Shown: positions 32,603 to 42,549, counted from the stretch's first letter. The stretch is 54,880 bases of DNA from an uncultured Bacteroidales bacterium (GCA_902762355.1 CACWNR010000012.1:1-54880); one strand, 5' to 3'. Notes: generated from the sequence alone by a model not told the origin. Translations and numbers: made by a program.

Positions 32603-32610
32603 TCCTCCTT
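32603..32610 (-). promoter_or_regulatory. strong Shine-Dalgarno of the OmpA-family gene
   Basis: AAGGAGGA on the minus strand lies 7 bases from the ATG. Such a full match to anti-SD is unusual here, where most genes have none. It fits a gene translated at high level relative to its operon partners. Confidence 0.7.
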
Positions 32611-32615
32611 AGTTT

Positions 32616-35336
32616 TTACTTGTTAATGATAAATTTGAAACTGCGGTTCTTGCCGTCTGTATAGACGCGCAGCAGATACAAACCGTTGTCGTTCGGCGTC
32701 GGGATCGTACATCCGCCATCGGGGATGTCGAATTTTAGATCACCGTAGATGTTACCGCTGGCATTGATCCATTGTGCGTAGCACTCGATATCTGTCTTTC
32801 CACCCCAGCTCGCATTGACGAAGATCTTATCTTCTTTGATGTCGTAATTGGCGGTAATGATGAGGCTGTCCGGATTGGCTTCGAACTCATGCTCCTTAGC
32901 GCTGGCATCAAAACCTTTTGCGCATGCGCAAGTATAGCGCTCGTCGCTCTTACCTTTGTTTATCGTATAGCAAACGTAGAACTCATCCTTGTCATATACC
33001 GTTTCCGGCAGGTCGTACATGTTGAGGTTTGAACTAACCTGACCCTCAATAGCCGTACTATCGCTCTTGCGATACCATTGGAAATCGCTCAGTGTTTGGC
33101 CGACAAAAAGCGGGTCGTCCAGCAGACCGAGCACGTTATTGTAGCGCTGCGTAATAACATCGTTGCCGACCGGCAATTGGAAGAGCATCGTCGTGTCTTT
33201 ATCGCCGCAACTCGAGGTGATCTTGATATTGATTCCGTAAGGAACGGAAACTTCGGCTGTGGAAGGAATATTCAGTTCAAAGTAACCGGCCTTGATGGTG
33301 ATGTCGCTTTGTTTGAATCCTGCCGCCTTGGCTGCAGCATCAAAGTCCACCGTTACATTGTCGCCCTTCAGATCTATCGAACTGGTATAAGGGATACGTC
33401 CCGGTTGCTGAACACCGTTCTCGGGGCAAGGAATATTGGCCTTACCAATGCTGAATTCATAACGGCCGATAGTCACTTTGATCTTAATAACGCTTACTGC
33501 CGATTGACCTTCGCAAACATTACTGCTGTTGCGGTATATGGAGCACGAAGCATCGTAATCGCCGCCGTTCTGATAGTAATGAGGAACAACGGTATTCGTA
33601 TCCTGAACGAGTACTACGTCCGCGGAACCATCGCCGAAATGCCAAATGATACTATCCGGCAAGAAATCCGGTTTGCAAGCAAACTTAACGGTATCAATAC
33701 CGCAGAGTTTATTCTCTTTGTCCGGAGAAAACTCCTCGCCGTTGATATAGATGGATTGTGTTAACGGTCTGGTAGAACCACCGGCTGAATAGCCGTAAGA
33801 CTCTTTATTTCCATAGCCGTACACGTGTGCAATGAAACCTTCGTTACCGGTCAGGTGGTGAGTGTCGTAAGTGATATTTTTACGAGCATAATACCACTTG
33901 TTGCCACTACCGCTTACGGGATGGAAATCGGCAGAGATATCGTCACCGTCGAGTTTCATAGATGCTACACCAAGTTGGTCTGTTACGACATTGACATAAT
34001 GGGTGTTATTTTGACCGTAAGTAGCGAAAGTAATATCGTTAATTCGTTGCTCAATTGGGTTCACCCATACCATTGCCGGGTCACCTACAGGGTTGGCATC
34101 CCATGTGTTGCTGACCATGAAGATATGAGTTGATGCCGGGCACGATGTGGTGATAAAGCAACTACTATCCGCTACCAACGGATCCGGTAGGGTTTGGTCA
34201 GAATGGCTTTTCTTGTAGTCCGAGTCGGTACACTTAACGCCTTTCTTACCGATCTCAAACTCAAAGGTACGTTTGGGATTCGTAGCAAAATCAAAAGTGT
34301 ATACCGAGTCGCCGTTAATGCGAACCTCAGTACCATCCTCGCGAGCCATGATACGGATGATATCACGTCCACGGGTCATAGAAGAGGTGATTACGAAGGT
34401 GTTTCCCCAATACGAAACGGGCATCGCTTGCGAGAACAAGTGGTCGCGGTCACGGATTTTATCCGGCAGGTTGGTGTGCGGAGCGCCCTGGAAAACAGCA
34501 ATCTTCTTACTATCACGAGCCTTGAGCCATGTACCGGACAAATCTGCTGTCTCACCATTCTTGTTACCCGTCCAGAGATAATATACTTGACCTCTCATTA
34601 AGACCGGAGTCTGGAGAGTGTCTTTCCCTAATTCATATTTCGCTAATTTTAATTCTTCCGGAGTTAAAAGACTCTCATCTCCTCCAACAAAGATCAGCTT
34701 GCTTTCTGCCGCAGCCATGGCGGTGGTCTTCACCGTCGGACAATAATCGACTACCGTGTTGTCTTCTGTAGCAATGATACAAAAGTGGGTTCCCTGCGGG
34801 CTATTCTGGTGATCTGAAGGCGGTACAGATTGAATCAGATACTCGTCGAGCAGTGAAGCGGTCGGCAGTACGTTCGTGGCATCGAACGATTTCGAACGAC
34901 GGTTGCTGGCAAACAGCGAAATAGCCGCCGTAGATTCGACATGAATAGCACTTTGATCAACTGAATCGGGATAGTACGTGTAACATGTAACCAAAGCTTT
35001 TTGAGCATCTGTACGAGTTCTGGCAGTCTCTCCGGCATCGCCGGTGTAGAAAGGCACCTCCTTGATGGCTCCGGCTGTTAAATGCTCACTCAGTGTCTCT
35101 CCGGTAATAGGATTCGTGAACGTGACATCGCATTCTTCTTTTGCGGATACGGTTAACGCCAATGTTACCGCTTTGTCCGTTGCATCACTGTGGTCATTCT
35201 GGTCTGCACGCATGAACGTTACCCAGAAATCTTTACCCTCTGTAGACTGACCCTCATCTACCACGTCTGCTTTCAGTTGACCAAACGGTACTGTCATCAG
35301 ACAGAAGAGTAGGGCTTTGAATAGTTGTTTTTTCAT
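32616..35336 (-). CDS. secreted IgGFc-binding-like / PKD protein with T9SS type A-like C-terminus (copy 1)
   Basis: This 906-residue protein has a signal peptide (MKKQLFKALLFCLMTVPFGQ) and a mature start STEGKDFWVTFMRADQ typical of the IgGFc-binding domain family in Bacteroidota. Similar blocks to its paralogue at 27680 occur in the same order (KIAVFQGAPHTNLPDKIRDR; VYGYGNKESYGYSAGGS). A PKD domain lies near residue 567 (IIWHFGDGSA). It ends in NGLYLLRVYTDGKNRSFKFI, a T9SS type A-like sorting signal that differs from the tail of its paralogue. It is the first gene of the trio, with its own promoter. Confidence 0.87.
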   Translation of the reverse strand: MKKQLFKALLFCLMTVPFGQLKADVVDEGQSTEGKDFWVTFMRADQNDHSDATDKAVTLALTVSAKEECDVTFTNPITGETLSEHLTAGAIKEVPFYTGDAGETARTRTDAQKALVTCYTYYPDSVDQSAIHVESTAAISLFASNRRSKSFDATNVLPTASLLDEYLIQSVPPSDHQNSPQGTHFCIIATEDNTVVDYCPTVKTTAMAAAESKLIFVGGDESLLTPEELKLAKYELGKDTLQTPVLMRGQVYYLWTGNKNGETADLSGTWLKARDSKKIAVFQGAPHTNLPDKIRDRDHLFSQAMPVSYWGNTFVITSSMTRGRDIIRIMAREDGTEVRINGDSVYTFDFATNPKRTFEFEIGKKGVKCTDSDYKKSHSDQTLPDPLVADSSCFITTSCPASTHIFMVSNTWDANPVGDPAMVWVNPIEQRINDITFATYGQNNTHYVNVVTDQLGVASMKLDGDDISADFHPVSGSGNKWYYARKNITYDTHHLTGNEGFIAHVYGYGNKESYGYSAGGSTRPLTQSIYINGEEFSPDKENKLCGIDTVKFACKPDFLPDSIIWHFGDGSADVVLVQDTNTVVPHYYQNGGDYDASCSIYRNSSNVCEGQSAVSVIKIKVTIGRYEFSIGKANIPCPENGVQQPGRIPYTSSIDLKGDNVTVDFDAAAKAAGFKQSDITIKAGYFELNIPSTAEVSVPYGINIKITSSCGDKDTTMLFQLPVGNDVITQRYNNVLGLLDDPLFVGQTLSDFQWYRKSDSTAIEGQVSSNLNMYDLPETVYDKDEFYVCYTINKGKSDERYTCACAKGFDASAKEHEFEANPDSLIITANYDIKEDKIFVNASWGGKTDIECYAQWINASGNIYGDLKFDIPDGGCTIPTPNDNGLYLLRVYTDGKNRSFKFIINK

Positions 35337-35377
35337 ATTAGTTGTTGTGTTAAATGTGTGCGATATAAAATCGACTG

Positions 35378-35385
35378 CAAAATTA
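35378..35385 (-). promoter_or_regulatory. -7 element before the surface trio
   Basis: TAATTTTG on the minus strand (35378-35385) matches TAnnTTTG, 42 bp before the start of the first trio gene. I see no convincing TTG at the expected distance, so the promoter is less certain than others. Confidence 0.45.
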
Positions 35386-35445
35386 CAACTTTTTTATCGC
35401 ACGCGCGTACACATATTCTCGAAAAATGTGTAAAAATTGACACAC

Positions 35446-37272
35446 TTATCGTATCTGTTGACCTAATGGAGTATAAATTGACGAATTCCGAATGATCACA
35501 ACACGCCCTTCACGGATTTCCTTGCGTGCTGTTTGATTTTCTGCTTGCGTATTACTGACGTCAGTTGGGGAATCATCATAGGGGTCGCCGTAACTCTGTG
35601 TAAGGTTGTAGAAATTGACTGCTTGACCTTGCTTGTTACCCCAGATATATTCCACCAACTCAGGGTAGTCAATAAAAGGATTCCGGTTTCCTTGGATCTT
35701 ATTGACCTCAATAGCGCGCGCCAATTCTTTATTGCTGACCGGATCCATTCGATGCCATGCGAGTAACAAGTCGCGCAACCATGGTTGGAACTCCTGCCAG
35801 CCTTCGTTCGTGACTGCAGCGCCCGGTTCTCCGGTTTCCAGCCATGTAAGTGAATCACCATAACAAGCGGCAATATAGAAGTAAGCACGCGCAAAATCAC
35901 CTTTGTAATCGTCTGCCGGACAGAAGACGCGCTGCAAACCGAGTATGGTGTCAGATCCTGTAACGAAAGAACCGTTATTGAATGAACTATCGGTAGGAAT
36001 ACCCGGTGCATGGTTTGATTTACTGCGGTTAGCAGATGCGTCGCCGGGAACCAGATGGAAGAGGTCACAGTAAGCAGGATTGACATCGCCGCCCCACCAA
36101 CTCTTCGGCAACATATGTTCGATATCAAAACCAACAACACTAGCCGTCGGTTTCTCGGGATTGAAATAGCGCACCTCATTCGAGTACATATCCAGCACTT
36201 GGTTCGTGTTGGAGTCGCGGTCGGTATGGAAGAAACCATCCCACGATTTCTTTTCTCCGCTACCGTAACGATAACGCTTACCGCAACAGATGATATAGCC
36301 CAGATGGTTCTTTAACGTCGAATCGGCAGTTCCTTGAGCGAATTGGTAATAATTACCCGGCATAGGACCGACTGCCATACGTGTAGTATCTAAGTCAAAC
36401 GTGCTAGCTCCTCCTGAACTGGGTGGTACAACGGTTAACTGAATTGCCAGTTCGCGTGTGCGTTCGATGCCGTCCAAACCTGTAGCTTTGGCAATAATTA
36501 CATTGGAGATAGGAAAAGCTTTCTCTACCGTATCCAGAGTAATGCTATAGAAAATATCCACTTCGCCTCCTTCTGCCGGCAAAGTTGTCTGAGAAAGCGT
36601 GAAGGGAGTTCCGTTTTTCTCAAGAGACAAGTTAACGGAGCCGTTGATATGTTTTCCAACGAGATCAAAACTAAGCACATCTTCGATGGGTTCGTCTTTA
36701 CTCTCCCATTTGGCTCCGCCAAAATCCATTACCGGATATTGCGTTTCCAGAATTGCTTGTGTCGGGTGCGGATCTTCTGCTTCGAACTCGATCTTTTGGA
36801 CGTACCAGCGGTTGTTGGATGCTACTTTAGCAGCGATGTGAATCGAGTCTACGTCATTGTTGATGGTGAAATTATACGGACGAATTTCCGTGCGATATCC
36901 AGCTTCCCATGTGACAAATTGATCATATACCAAAAATCCTCTGTCTGCAGCGGTATCTTTAGTGTGCGGATAGGTCGCGGCATAGACGGTCATCGTTGTG
37001 ATATGATACGTATCATCCAAGCCCAACACTAATTCACCTTTCACGGTTCCAGTACCACCCTTAATACCGAAACCGGGTTTAGCGCGAGCGACTTTTGATG
37101 CTAATATAATACGGTCTGCGCAATTATTGGAGGCTGTCAGCACAAGTGCCTCCAACTTTTCGGTCGCAGAACCGTCTCCGTTCTCGTTGCTATTGAAGAC
37201 AATCGTGTACTTCTCTGCCATCATGGCGATGGAGAGGCTTAATGCGATGAGGATAAGAAGATTTTTTTTCAT
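35446..37272 (-). CDS. secreted endonuclease I family protein
   Basis: This 608-residue protein has a signal peptide (MKKNLLILIALSLSIAMMA) and N-terminal beta-rich domains. An endonuclease I (EndA/NucM-type) domain follows at about residues 310-560. The catalytic block is FDIEHMLPKSWWGG with the His, followed by DLFHLVPGDASANRSKSNHA with the Asn/His metal-binding set. Such enzymes cut DNA or RNA non-specifically outside the cell. The tail GRVVIIRNSSIYTPLGQQIR is the short sorting-like tail seen in three other proteins here. Five 11-bp repeats fill the whole spacer to pssA. It is probably the last gene of the run from 42393. Confidence 0.88.
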   Translation of the reverse strand: MKKNLLILIALSLSIAMMAEKYTIVFNSNENGDGSATEKLEALVLTASNNCADRIILASKVARAKPGFGIKGGTGTVKGELVLGLDDTYHITTMTVYAATYPHTKDTAADRGFLVYDQFVTWEAGYRTEIRPYNFTINNDVDSIHIAAKVASNNRWYVQKIEFEAEDPHPTQAILETQYPVMDFGGAKWESKDEPIEDVLSFDLVGKHINGSVNLSLEKNGTPFTLSQTTLPAEGGEVDIFYSITLDTVEKAFPISNVIIAKATGLDGIERTRELAIQLTVVPPSSGGASTFDLDTTRMAVGPMPGNYYQFAQGTADSTLKNHLGYIICCGKRYRYGSGEKKSWDGFFHTDRDSNTNQVLDMYSNEVRYFNPEKPTASVVGFDIEHMLPKSWWGGDVNPAYCDLFHLVPGDASANRSKSNHAPGIPTDSSFNNGSFVTGSDTILGLQRVFCPADDYKGDFARAYFYIAACYGDSLTWLETGEPGAAVTNEGWQEFQPWLRDLLLAWHRMDPVSNKELARAIEVNKIQGNRNPFIDYPELVEYIWGNKQGQAVNFYNLTQSYGDPYDDSPTDVSNTQAENQTARKEIREGRVVIIRNSSIYTPLGQQIR

Positions 37273-37277
37273 GGTAT

Positions 37278-37332
37278 CAACGTATGTTTACCGTATGTTT
37301 ATCGTATGTTTACCGTATGTTTATCGTGTTCA
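37278..37332 (-). repeat. five 11-bp tandem units upstream of the endonuclease gene
   Basis: Units TACCGTATGTT/TATCGTATGTT alternate from 37278 to 37332, five bases before the endonuclease start codon. The last unit overlaps the pssA stop codon. In the coding orientation the unit is ACATACGGTAA. Spacing is exactly 11 bp throughout. Confidence 0.85.
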
Positions 37333-38034
37333 TTGACTCTTTCTCGTACAAGCCAACAGCAGGTTCAGCAACACGTACCATAGAATACAACCTGTGCCGC
37401 TGAAGAGTGCGAACTCGATATGCTTGGCCACAATCGCCTTCGCTACGCAAAAACCGATGATAATCACGCAGCCCGCAAGGAAACTGATGATCACTACTTT
37501 GTCTCGTTTGAAACCCTTGAAACTGAAGAACGGAATCTCTGCGTTCAGCAGCCAGCAACTCACAAACGACAAACCGATCAGCACCCACGCCATCCAATCG
37601 TACGCTAACATCGCCAACGGCATACAGCATATACCGCCCCAGAAAATAGCATTCGCCGGCGTAGCCAAACCGATAAACGAATCGTGCTGACGCTCATCTA
37701 CATTGAATTTCGCTAATCTCAGCGCCGAGAAGGCCGCCATAACCAATGCCAGCGCAGCCCACCAACCGAGTATCGGACGCAGATAGCAGAAGACCATCAT
37801 CGACGGCGCAAGACCGAACGTGATATCGTCCGCCAGCGAGTCCAACTCTACGCCTATCGGGCTCGGAGCCTTCAACAGGCGGGCACTCAGACCATCGAAG
37901 AAGTCAAAGAAAGCACCTGCCAGAATGAACACAAAGGCCCATACAAAAGCGCCTTGCGTGGCTAAGAAAACTGCTATACTGCCGCACAACAAGTTGCAGC
38001 TCGTTATTGCATCAGGAATGATTCGTTTATTCAT
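37330..38034 (-). CDS. pssA: CDP-diacylglycerol-serine O-phosphatidyltransferase
   Basis: This 234-residue membrane protein has about seven hydrophobic helices and the CDP-alcohol phosphatidyltransferase signature FDGLSARLLKAPSPIGVELD, followed by SLADD, which supplies the conserved Asp residues. MNKRIIPDAITSCNLLCG is typical for bacterial PssA type II. It makes phosphatidylserine, the precursor of phosphatidylethanolamine. The decarboxylase gene is not in the window. The 8-bp overlap with the MFS gene implies co-translation. Confidence 0.9.
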   Translation of the reverse strand: MNKRIIPDAITSCNLLCGSIAVFLATQGAFVWAFVFILAGAFFDFFDGLSARLLKAPSPIGVELDSLADDITFGLAPSMMVFCYLRPILGWWAALALVMAAFSALRLAKFNVDERQHDSFIGLATPANAIFWGGICCMPLAMLAYDWMAWVLIGLSFVSCWLLNAEIPFFSFKGFKRDKVVIISFLAGCVIIIGFCVAKAIVAKHIEFALFSGTGCILWYVLLNLLLACTRKSQ

Positions 38035-39373
38035 TATTTATCGTTTTTTTTCCGTAATTAGTATCTATCGATCGGTGCGCAAAGAAGGTCACAAGCACCG
38101 TAAACACCGAGCAGGCAATGGCAATCCAGAAGAAAGCCGTATAACCCACGCTCATCTGTATCTTACCCGCTACAAAACCCGGAATCATCATACTCAGCGC
38201 CATAAAAGCCGTGCACAACGCATAATGAGAGGTCTTGAATTCGCCTTGCGAGAAATACATCATGTACATCATGTACGCCGTAAAACCAAAGCCGTAACCG
38301 AATTGTTCCAAGGAGATAGCACTTCCGATGATCCATAGATTAGTCGGCTGCGCCATGCTCAAATAGACATACACAAAATTCGGGATAGTCAACAACGCCG
38401 CCATGAACCATAACGACCGTTTAAGGCCGCGGCGGGAGATGTAAATACCGCCTAAAATACCTCCTAACAAAAGGAAGAAGGTACCGGCAAGACCATACAC
38501 CAGGCTCACGTGAAGTGTACTCATGCCCAAGCCGCCGCCGATAAACTGCCCGTCACGCATCGTCACTTCCGGTGCATCGATAAGGAACGGCATACTCATC
38601 TTCACCAGCAGACCTTCCGGTAAGCGGTAAAGCAGCATAAAGAAGACAGCCAATAATATACCGGGCTTGGTGAAAAAAGTCTTAATAGCTTCCCACATCC
38701 GCTGTCCGCTGTTCTCCTCTGTTTCCGCCGCTTCCTGCTCTACACGCGGTAAAGCGAAGATATGATAGATGCATATAACGAACAATATCACAGCGGCAAT
38801 AGCGATCGTGACTTTCCAGGAATAGGGGATGTCTCCGGTTTGGTTCTCCAGTACGCCGGCGATACCAAGTAAAACACCCGTTCCGAAGATCGTAGAGATC
38901 CTATAAAATGTGGAGCGAATCCCGACAAAACGGGCTTGGCTGCTCGGGTTATGCGCCAGCATGTAGTAGCCGTCGGCGGCAATGTCATGCGTAGCCGAGG
39001 CAAAAGCCATGATGATGAATAAAATCAGCGTGAAACGGAACAGACTGACAGGCGTTTGTTTGCTCGCTATCAGTTCCGTATCCGGCGAGGGAATAGAGAA
39101 AATAAGGAGCGCGCAGAGGATAGCCATCAGCACTTGCATCGCGATGATCCACCAGCGCTTGGATTTTACCACATCTACCAGCGGACTCCACAAACCCTTC
39201 AAAAACCAGGGGAAATAGAGCAGGGTAGTAAAGAATGCCAACTGATCATTAGGCACCCCCATTTTGGCAAACAGCATCACGGAGATGCTGTTTACCAGAA
39301 AATAAGGGATTCCTTCCGTGAAGTACAACGTCGGTACCCACACCCATGGTGATATGTGATGGTCACTCTTCAC
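38027..39373 (-). CDS. MFS transporter, AmpG-like muropeptide permease family
   Basis: This 448-residue protein has about 12 predicted membrane helices. The first helices carry PTLYFTEGIPYFLVNSISVM and YFPWFLKGLWSPLVD, and the DIAADGYYM segment follows at about helix 4-5; these are typical of AmpG-like Bacteroidota permeases. AmpG imports anhydromuropeptides for wall recycling; the substrate is inferred from family resemblance only. It lies between ppiD and pssA with short spacers. Confidence 0.8.
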   Translation of the reverse strand: MKSDHHISPWVWVPTLYFTEGIPYFLVNSISVMLFAKMGVPNDQLAFFTTLLYFPWFLKGLWSPLVDVVKSKRWWIIAMQVLMAILCALLIFSIPSPDTELIASKQTPVSLFRFTLILFIIMAFASATHDIAADGYYMLAHNPSSQARFVGIRSTFYRISTIFGTGVLLGIAGVLENQTGDIPYSWKVTIAIAAVILFVICIYHIFALPRVEQEAAETEENSGQRMWEAIKTFFTKPGILLAVFFMLLYRLPEGLLVKMSMPFLIDAPEVTMRDGQFIGGGLGMSTLHVSLVYGLAGTFFLLLGGILGGIYISRRGLKRSLWFMAALLTIPNFVYVYLSMAQPTNLWIIGSAISLEQFGYGFGFTAYMMYMMYFSQGEFKTSHYALCTAFMALSMMIPGFVAGKIQMSVGYTAFFWIAIACSVFTVLVTFFAHRSIDTNYGKKTINNE

Positions 39374-39399
39374 CTTATTATATTATACGCGCGTGCGTA

Positions 39400-41409
39400 T
39401 TATTGGAAGTTCGCGCGATTGTCCGTTACTTCTGCTTTGTCTTCCATTAACTGAATTGCCTGGTACGGAAGATAAGCAAAACGGCTTGCCAATTGTGCTT
39501 TCTCGCTTTCAGCGTCGAAAGAACCGCCCTCCTGTTTGTAGGATACACCGGTCTTAACGACGAACACACCCATGTTGCCCTGAATAGGCTCGCTCAACAC
39601 GTTCTCGCCTTGTGCAACAGCTGCACCGATAACTGCCGGCTCCATACCTGCATTACCGAAACGGCTGTCGTTCAAAGTGACGTGCTCTACGTGCTGAATC
39701 TGCTGACCCATGATCTCTGCCGCTTTCTCCAGACTCTCAACGCCCTTCAATTCTTTCTTGATATACTCTGCTTTTGCATTGTTAGTAGCTTCGTACGTCA
39801 ACTCGGCACGAACAGCATTCAACGGACGATACTCGCCGTCGTTAACCTCTGTCAGAGCAGCCACAACGAACTGCTGACCGCACTCAAATACGTCGCTGAC
39901 AGCACCTTCTTTAGCCTCGAATGCCCAACGAACGATAGGACGGCTGGCTTTCAGTTGACCTACCTTGTCGGTGGTAGCCGTCAGGTTGTATTGCGGAACA
40001 ACGGTCATACCTGCCTCTTGTGCAGCAGCCTCCAATGCCTCGGCGTTGTTATTGTTAACGACGAACTGCTTAGCGCTGTTATAAATGATCGAGTAGGTCT
40101 TGCTCGACGGAGTGACCTCACGTGCCAGGATAGCTAACTTCACCTTCGGAGTCGGTTTGCCGATCTCCATGATCTCGTAAGTCTGCTCACCCATACCCAT
40201 CGCTACCGTGAATTTCTCACCGCGCTTGCCTGCCAATGCCGGCTCTGCGATGTTCTTCGGCAGATCAGCGGCCTTGAACCAACCCAGCTCTTGATCCTCT
40301 TGACCCTCTTCAGCGGCAATAGCCTTCAACTCAACCGAGTCAGGCAGCGAGTAGCCGGCTTGCATGATACGAGCCATGGCGTAGGTGTTGTCCTCAAACA
40401 GGATGTCTGTGCAGTCACCTGCCTTGGCTCCCTTAGCGAATGCAAACTCCTTGAACTGTGCCGGAACGGTCTCTTCCGAGTAGTCACGACCATCGTACAT
40501 GATATCCGAGTTGGTATTAACAACCAGGCTCACGTCTTCGGTGGTCTTGAACTCGTCTTGCAGACGAACCAACAACTCCTCAGCTGCCTTGAAGTCATCC
40601 TCACTCGGTACGATATCGAATGCGATGTACTTGATAGCGCGGTTCGGAGTCTGTTTGTATTGCTCTTTGTGCTGCTTGTACAGTTTCTTGATGTCGCCCT
40701 CGCTGACCTTTACCAAACTATCGGCTACGGAGAAGTACGGTTGCATAACATAATCTGCACTCACACCGTGCTGACGACCGTTGAATGCATACTCAGCATC
40801 CAACGAGTTAGCCTTGAGCAGGTGTTGGAACAAAGCGGTGTATTTCTCTTGCATGTAACTGATACGAACGGCTTTCTCCCAATACAACCAATAGGTCTTA
40901 GCCTGCTGGAGGTTTGCGTTCTGCGCTGCATCGTCACTGCCTTCTTGGATAGCGGCGATCAGTCCCTTAACCGTCTCGCGGCTGTACTGACCGTTCTCGT
41001 CCATGAACGCACGACGACCACGAAGGAGCTGGTGAACGTTCTCACCGATACAGAGTTCTGTCAACTCGTCCGGCGTGATATCCATACCGATCTTCTCTGC
41101 CTGTGCACGCAGGGTATAGTCCATGACGAACATGTTCCATACCTGATTGCGAATCTGAGAATATGCGTCTTCGTCAAAATCCGTACGACCACTCTCAATC
41201 TTGTACACTTCTGTCAATTGGTCCTTAGCTGCCTCATACTCCGTGTAGTGAATCTTCTGACCCTCAACAACACCGACGTTCTCGCGGCTACGGTTGAAGA
41301 AACTGCTACCGGAGTTCAAAAAGTCTCCGAGGATAAATGCTAGCATGGCGAGACCCACAATTGCGATCAACAACGCGCCATGATTTCTAATTCTTTGTAA
41401 ACTTGCCAT
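39400..41409 (-). CDS. PpiD/SurA-like periplasmic foldase with reduced parvulin domain
   Basis: This 669-residue membrane-anchored protein has one transmembrane helix near residues 13-31 (ALLIAIVGLAMLAFILG), a SurA_N-type chaperone domain (about 40-260) and a C-terminal part. In relatives of about 700 residues, a full parvulin (PpiC) domain lies in the middle. Here, LPDSVELKAIAAEEGQEDQE passes directly into LGWFKAADLPKNI, so about 50 residues of the usual domain, including the SHIL-type first strand and active-site helix, are missing. The remainder (EPALAGKRGEKF, TYEIMEIGK) matches the second half. I expect chaperone but not prolyl isomerase activity. It follows the lipoprotein gene by 36 bp. 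Confidence 0.85.
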   Translation of the reverse strand: MASLQRIRNHGALLIAIVGLAMLAFILGDFLNSGSSFFNRSRENVGVVEGQKIHYTEYEAAKDQLTEVYKIESGRTDFDEDAYSQIRNQVWNMFVMDYTLRAQAEKIGMDITPDELTELCIGENVHQLLRGRRAFMDENGQYSRETVKGLIAAIQEGSDDAAQNANLQQAKTYWLYWEKAVRISYMQEKYTALFQHLLKANSLDAEYAFNGRQHGVSADYVMQPYFSVADSLVKVSEGDIKKLYKQHKEQYKQTPNRAIKYIAFDIVPSEDDFKAAEELLVRLQDEFKTTEDVSLVVNTNSDIMYDGRDYSEETVPAQFKEFAFAKGAKAGDCTDILFEDNTYAMARIMQAGYSLPDSVELKAIAAEEGQEDQELGWFKAADLPKNIAEPALAGKRGEKFTVAMGMGEQTYEIMEIGKPTPKVKLAILAREVTPSSKTYSIIYNSAKQFVVNNNNAEALEAAAQEAGMTVVPQYNLTATTDKVGQLKASRPIVRWAFEAKEGAVSDVFECGQQFVVAALTEVNDGEYRPLNAVRAELTYEATNNAKAEYIKKELKGVESLEKAAEIMGQQIQHVEHVTLNDSRFGNAGMEPAVIGAAVAQGENVLSEPIQGNMGVFVVKTGVSYKQEGGSFDAESEKAQLASRFAYLPYQAIQLMEDKAEVTDNRANFQ

Positions 41410-41445
41410 TTTTTTTATATCTAATCTTTTAAACTTTATTGTTCA

Positions 41446-42393
41446 TTAGAAGTTCGGATTCGTCGATTCCGCTACATATCCGCGATAAGGTTCGCAGGTA
41501 CCGTTGAAGTTCTCAATCTTTCCAATCACCATTACCGTGTCGCCTACTGCTACTTGATTGATGTTGGTGAACTTACCTTTTTCTGTTTTGCAATATGTCT
41601 GGTAGCATTTTGCATAGGACATACCGTCACTTATCGTGAAGTTAAGCGAACCGTAACTATCCGGAGTACTGGAGTCCAAGCCTACAACGACACCGCGTAC
41701 GTTATAGGTCTCGTCTGTAGTCGGATATTTATCATTCGGCTTGTCTTTCTTTACCTGAATAGCAACTCTCTCGGCCTCCGTTACATCGATCTCACCTTCC
41801 TTTAACTCGGGAGATCCGGCAACTTGGAACGGGAAAGTCTCGTTAAAGTGATCATTGCTTGACGAATAGATGAAACATGCACCGCTCGACTCAAAAGTAC
41901 CGCCGAAGTTGGTGATATAACAACTGATTACGATGAAATCACCTTCATGGATACAATCGTGATCAGGGAGTTTGGCACCGAACTTGCCTAAAACGCGGTA
42001 TGCATAAAAATCGCGCCTGCTGGCAACAGGAGCATCCGGAGCTGTAGCGGACATATGAACATAATCATTGCCGTATTGCGGGAAATCTGTTTCCCATTCA
42101 TCTCCACGACCCTTGGCATCAAAATTGGTTACCCAACCTTTGATGAAGTACTTGCGGTCGCTCACTTGAGAACCATGCAGCTTGCGAGCGATTGCGCATG
42201 CTTCATGAACTGTAATGGCTTCTTCCGGAACAATTACTCCTTCAGGATCGGGACTCGGATCAGGATCAACAACCACCGGCATGGAGTCGGGGACAAACTC
42301 GTTCTCTCCCGGAGCCGACATGTACGGGGTCTCCTTACAACCAAACATTACCATTGCGACCATTGCGGTCAATACAAAAATACTCTTTTTCAT
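41446..42393 (-). CDS. lipoprotein with two OB-fold-like domains
   Basis: This 315-residue protein has a lipoprotein signal with lipobox MFGC (Cys near residue 19) and an acidic Pro-rich linker (VVVDPDPSPDPEG). Two domains of OB-fold type follow: the first with KYFIKGWVTNFDA, the second with ETYNVRGVVVGLDS and VGDTVMVIGKIENFNG. Such domains are common in Bacteroidota surface lipoproteins of the DUF6359/YhcR-like kind; the ligand is unknown. It has a good promoter and starts the run that continues to ppiD. Confidence 0.8.
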   Translation of the reverse strand: MKKSIFVLTAMVAMVMFGCKETPYMSAPGENEFVPDSMPVVVDPDPSPDPEGVIVPEEAITVHEACAIARKLHGSQVSDRKYFIKGWVTNFDAKGRGDEWETDFPQYGNDYVHMSATAPDAPVASRRDFYAYRVLGKFGAKLPDHDCIHEGDFIVISCYITNFGGTFESSGACFIYSSSNDHFNETFPFQVAGSPELKEGEIDVTEAERVAIQVKKDKPNDKYPTTDETYNVRGVVVGLDSSTPDSYGSLNFTISDGMSYAKCYQTYCKTEKGKFTNINQVAVGDTVMVIGKIENFNGTCEPYRGYVAESTNPNF

Positions 42394-42459
42394 ATGCTTT
42401 TAGTTTTTTAGATATTATCTTCAAGGTACGCTATTATCCATAATTCCCAAAATAGCGCA

Positions 42460-42490
42460 CAAAATTACAAAAAATATTTCACGCGCGCAA
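42460..42490 (-). promoter_or_regulatory. promoter of the lipoprotein gene
   Basis: On the minus strand, TTGCGCGCG (CAA at 42488-42490) and TAATTTTG (42460-42467) are 20 bp apart. The start would be about 60 bases before the ATG. Confidence 0.7.
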
Positions 42491-42549
42491 GTATTTATAG
42501 GAAAAAAATAAAAAAAAATAGCAAAAGCATGATTATTCTTCGAATTTTC

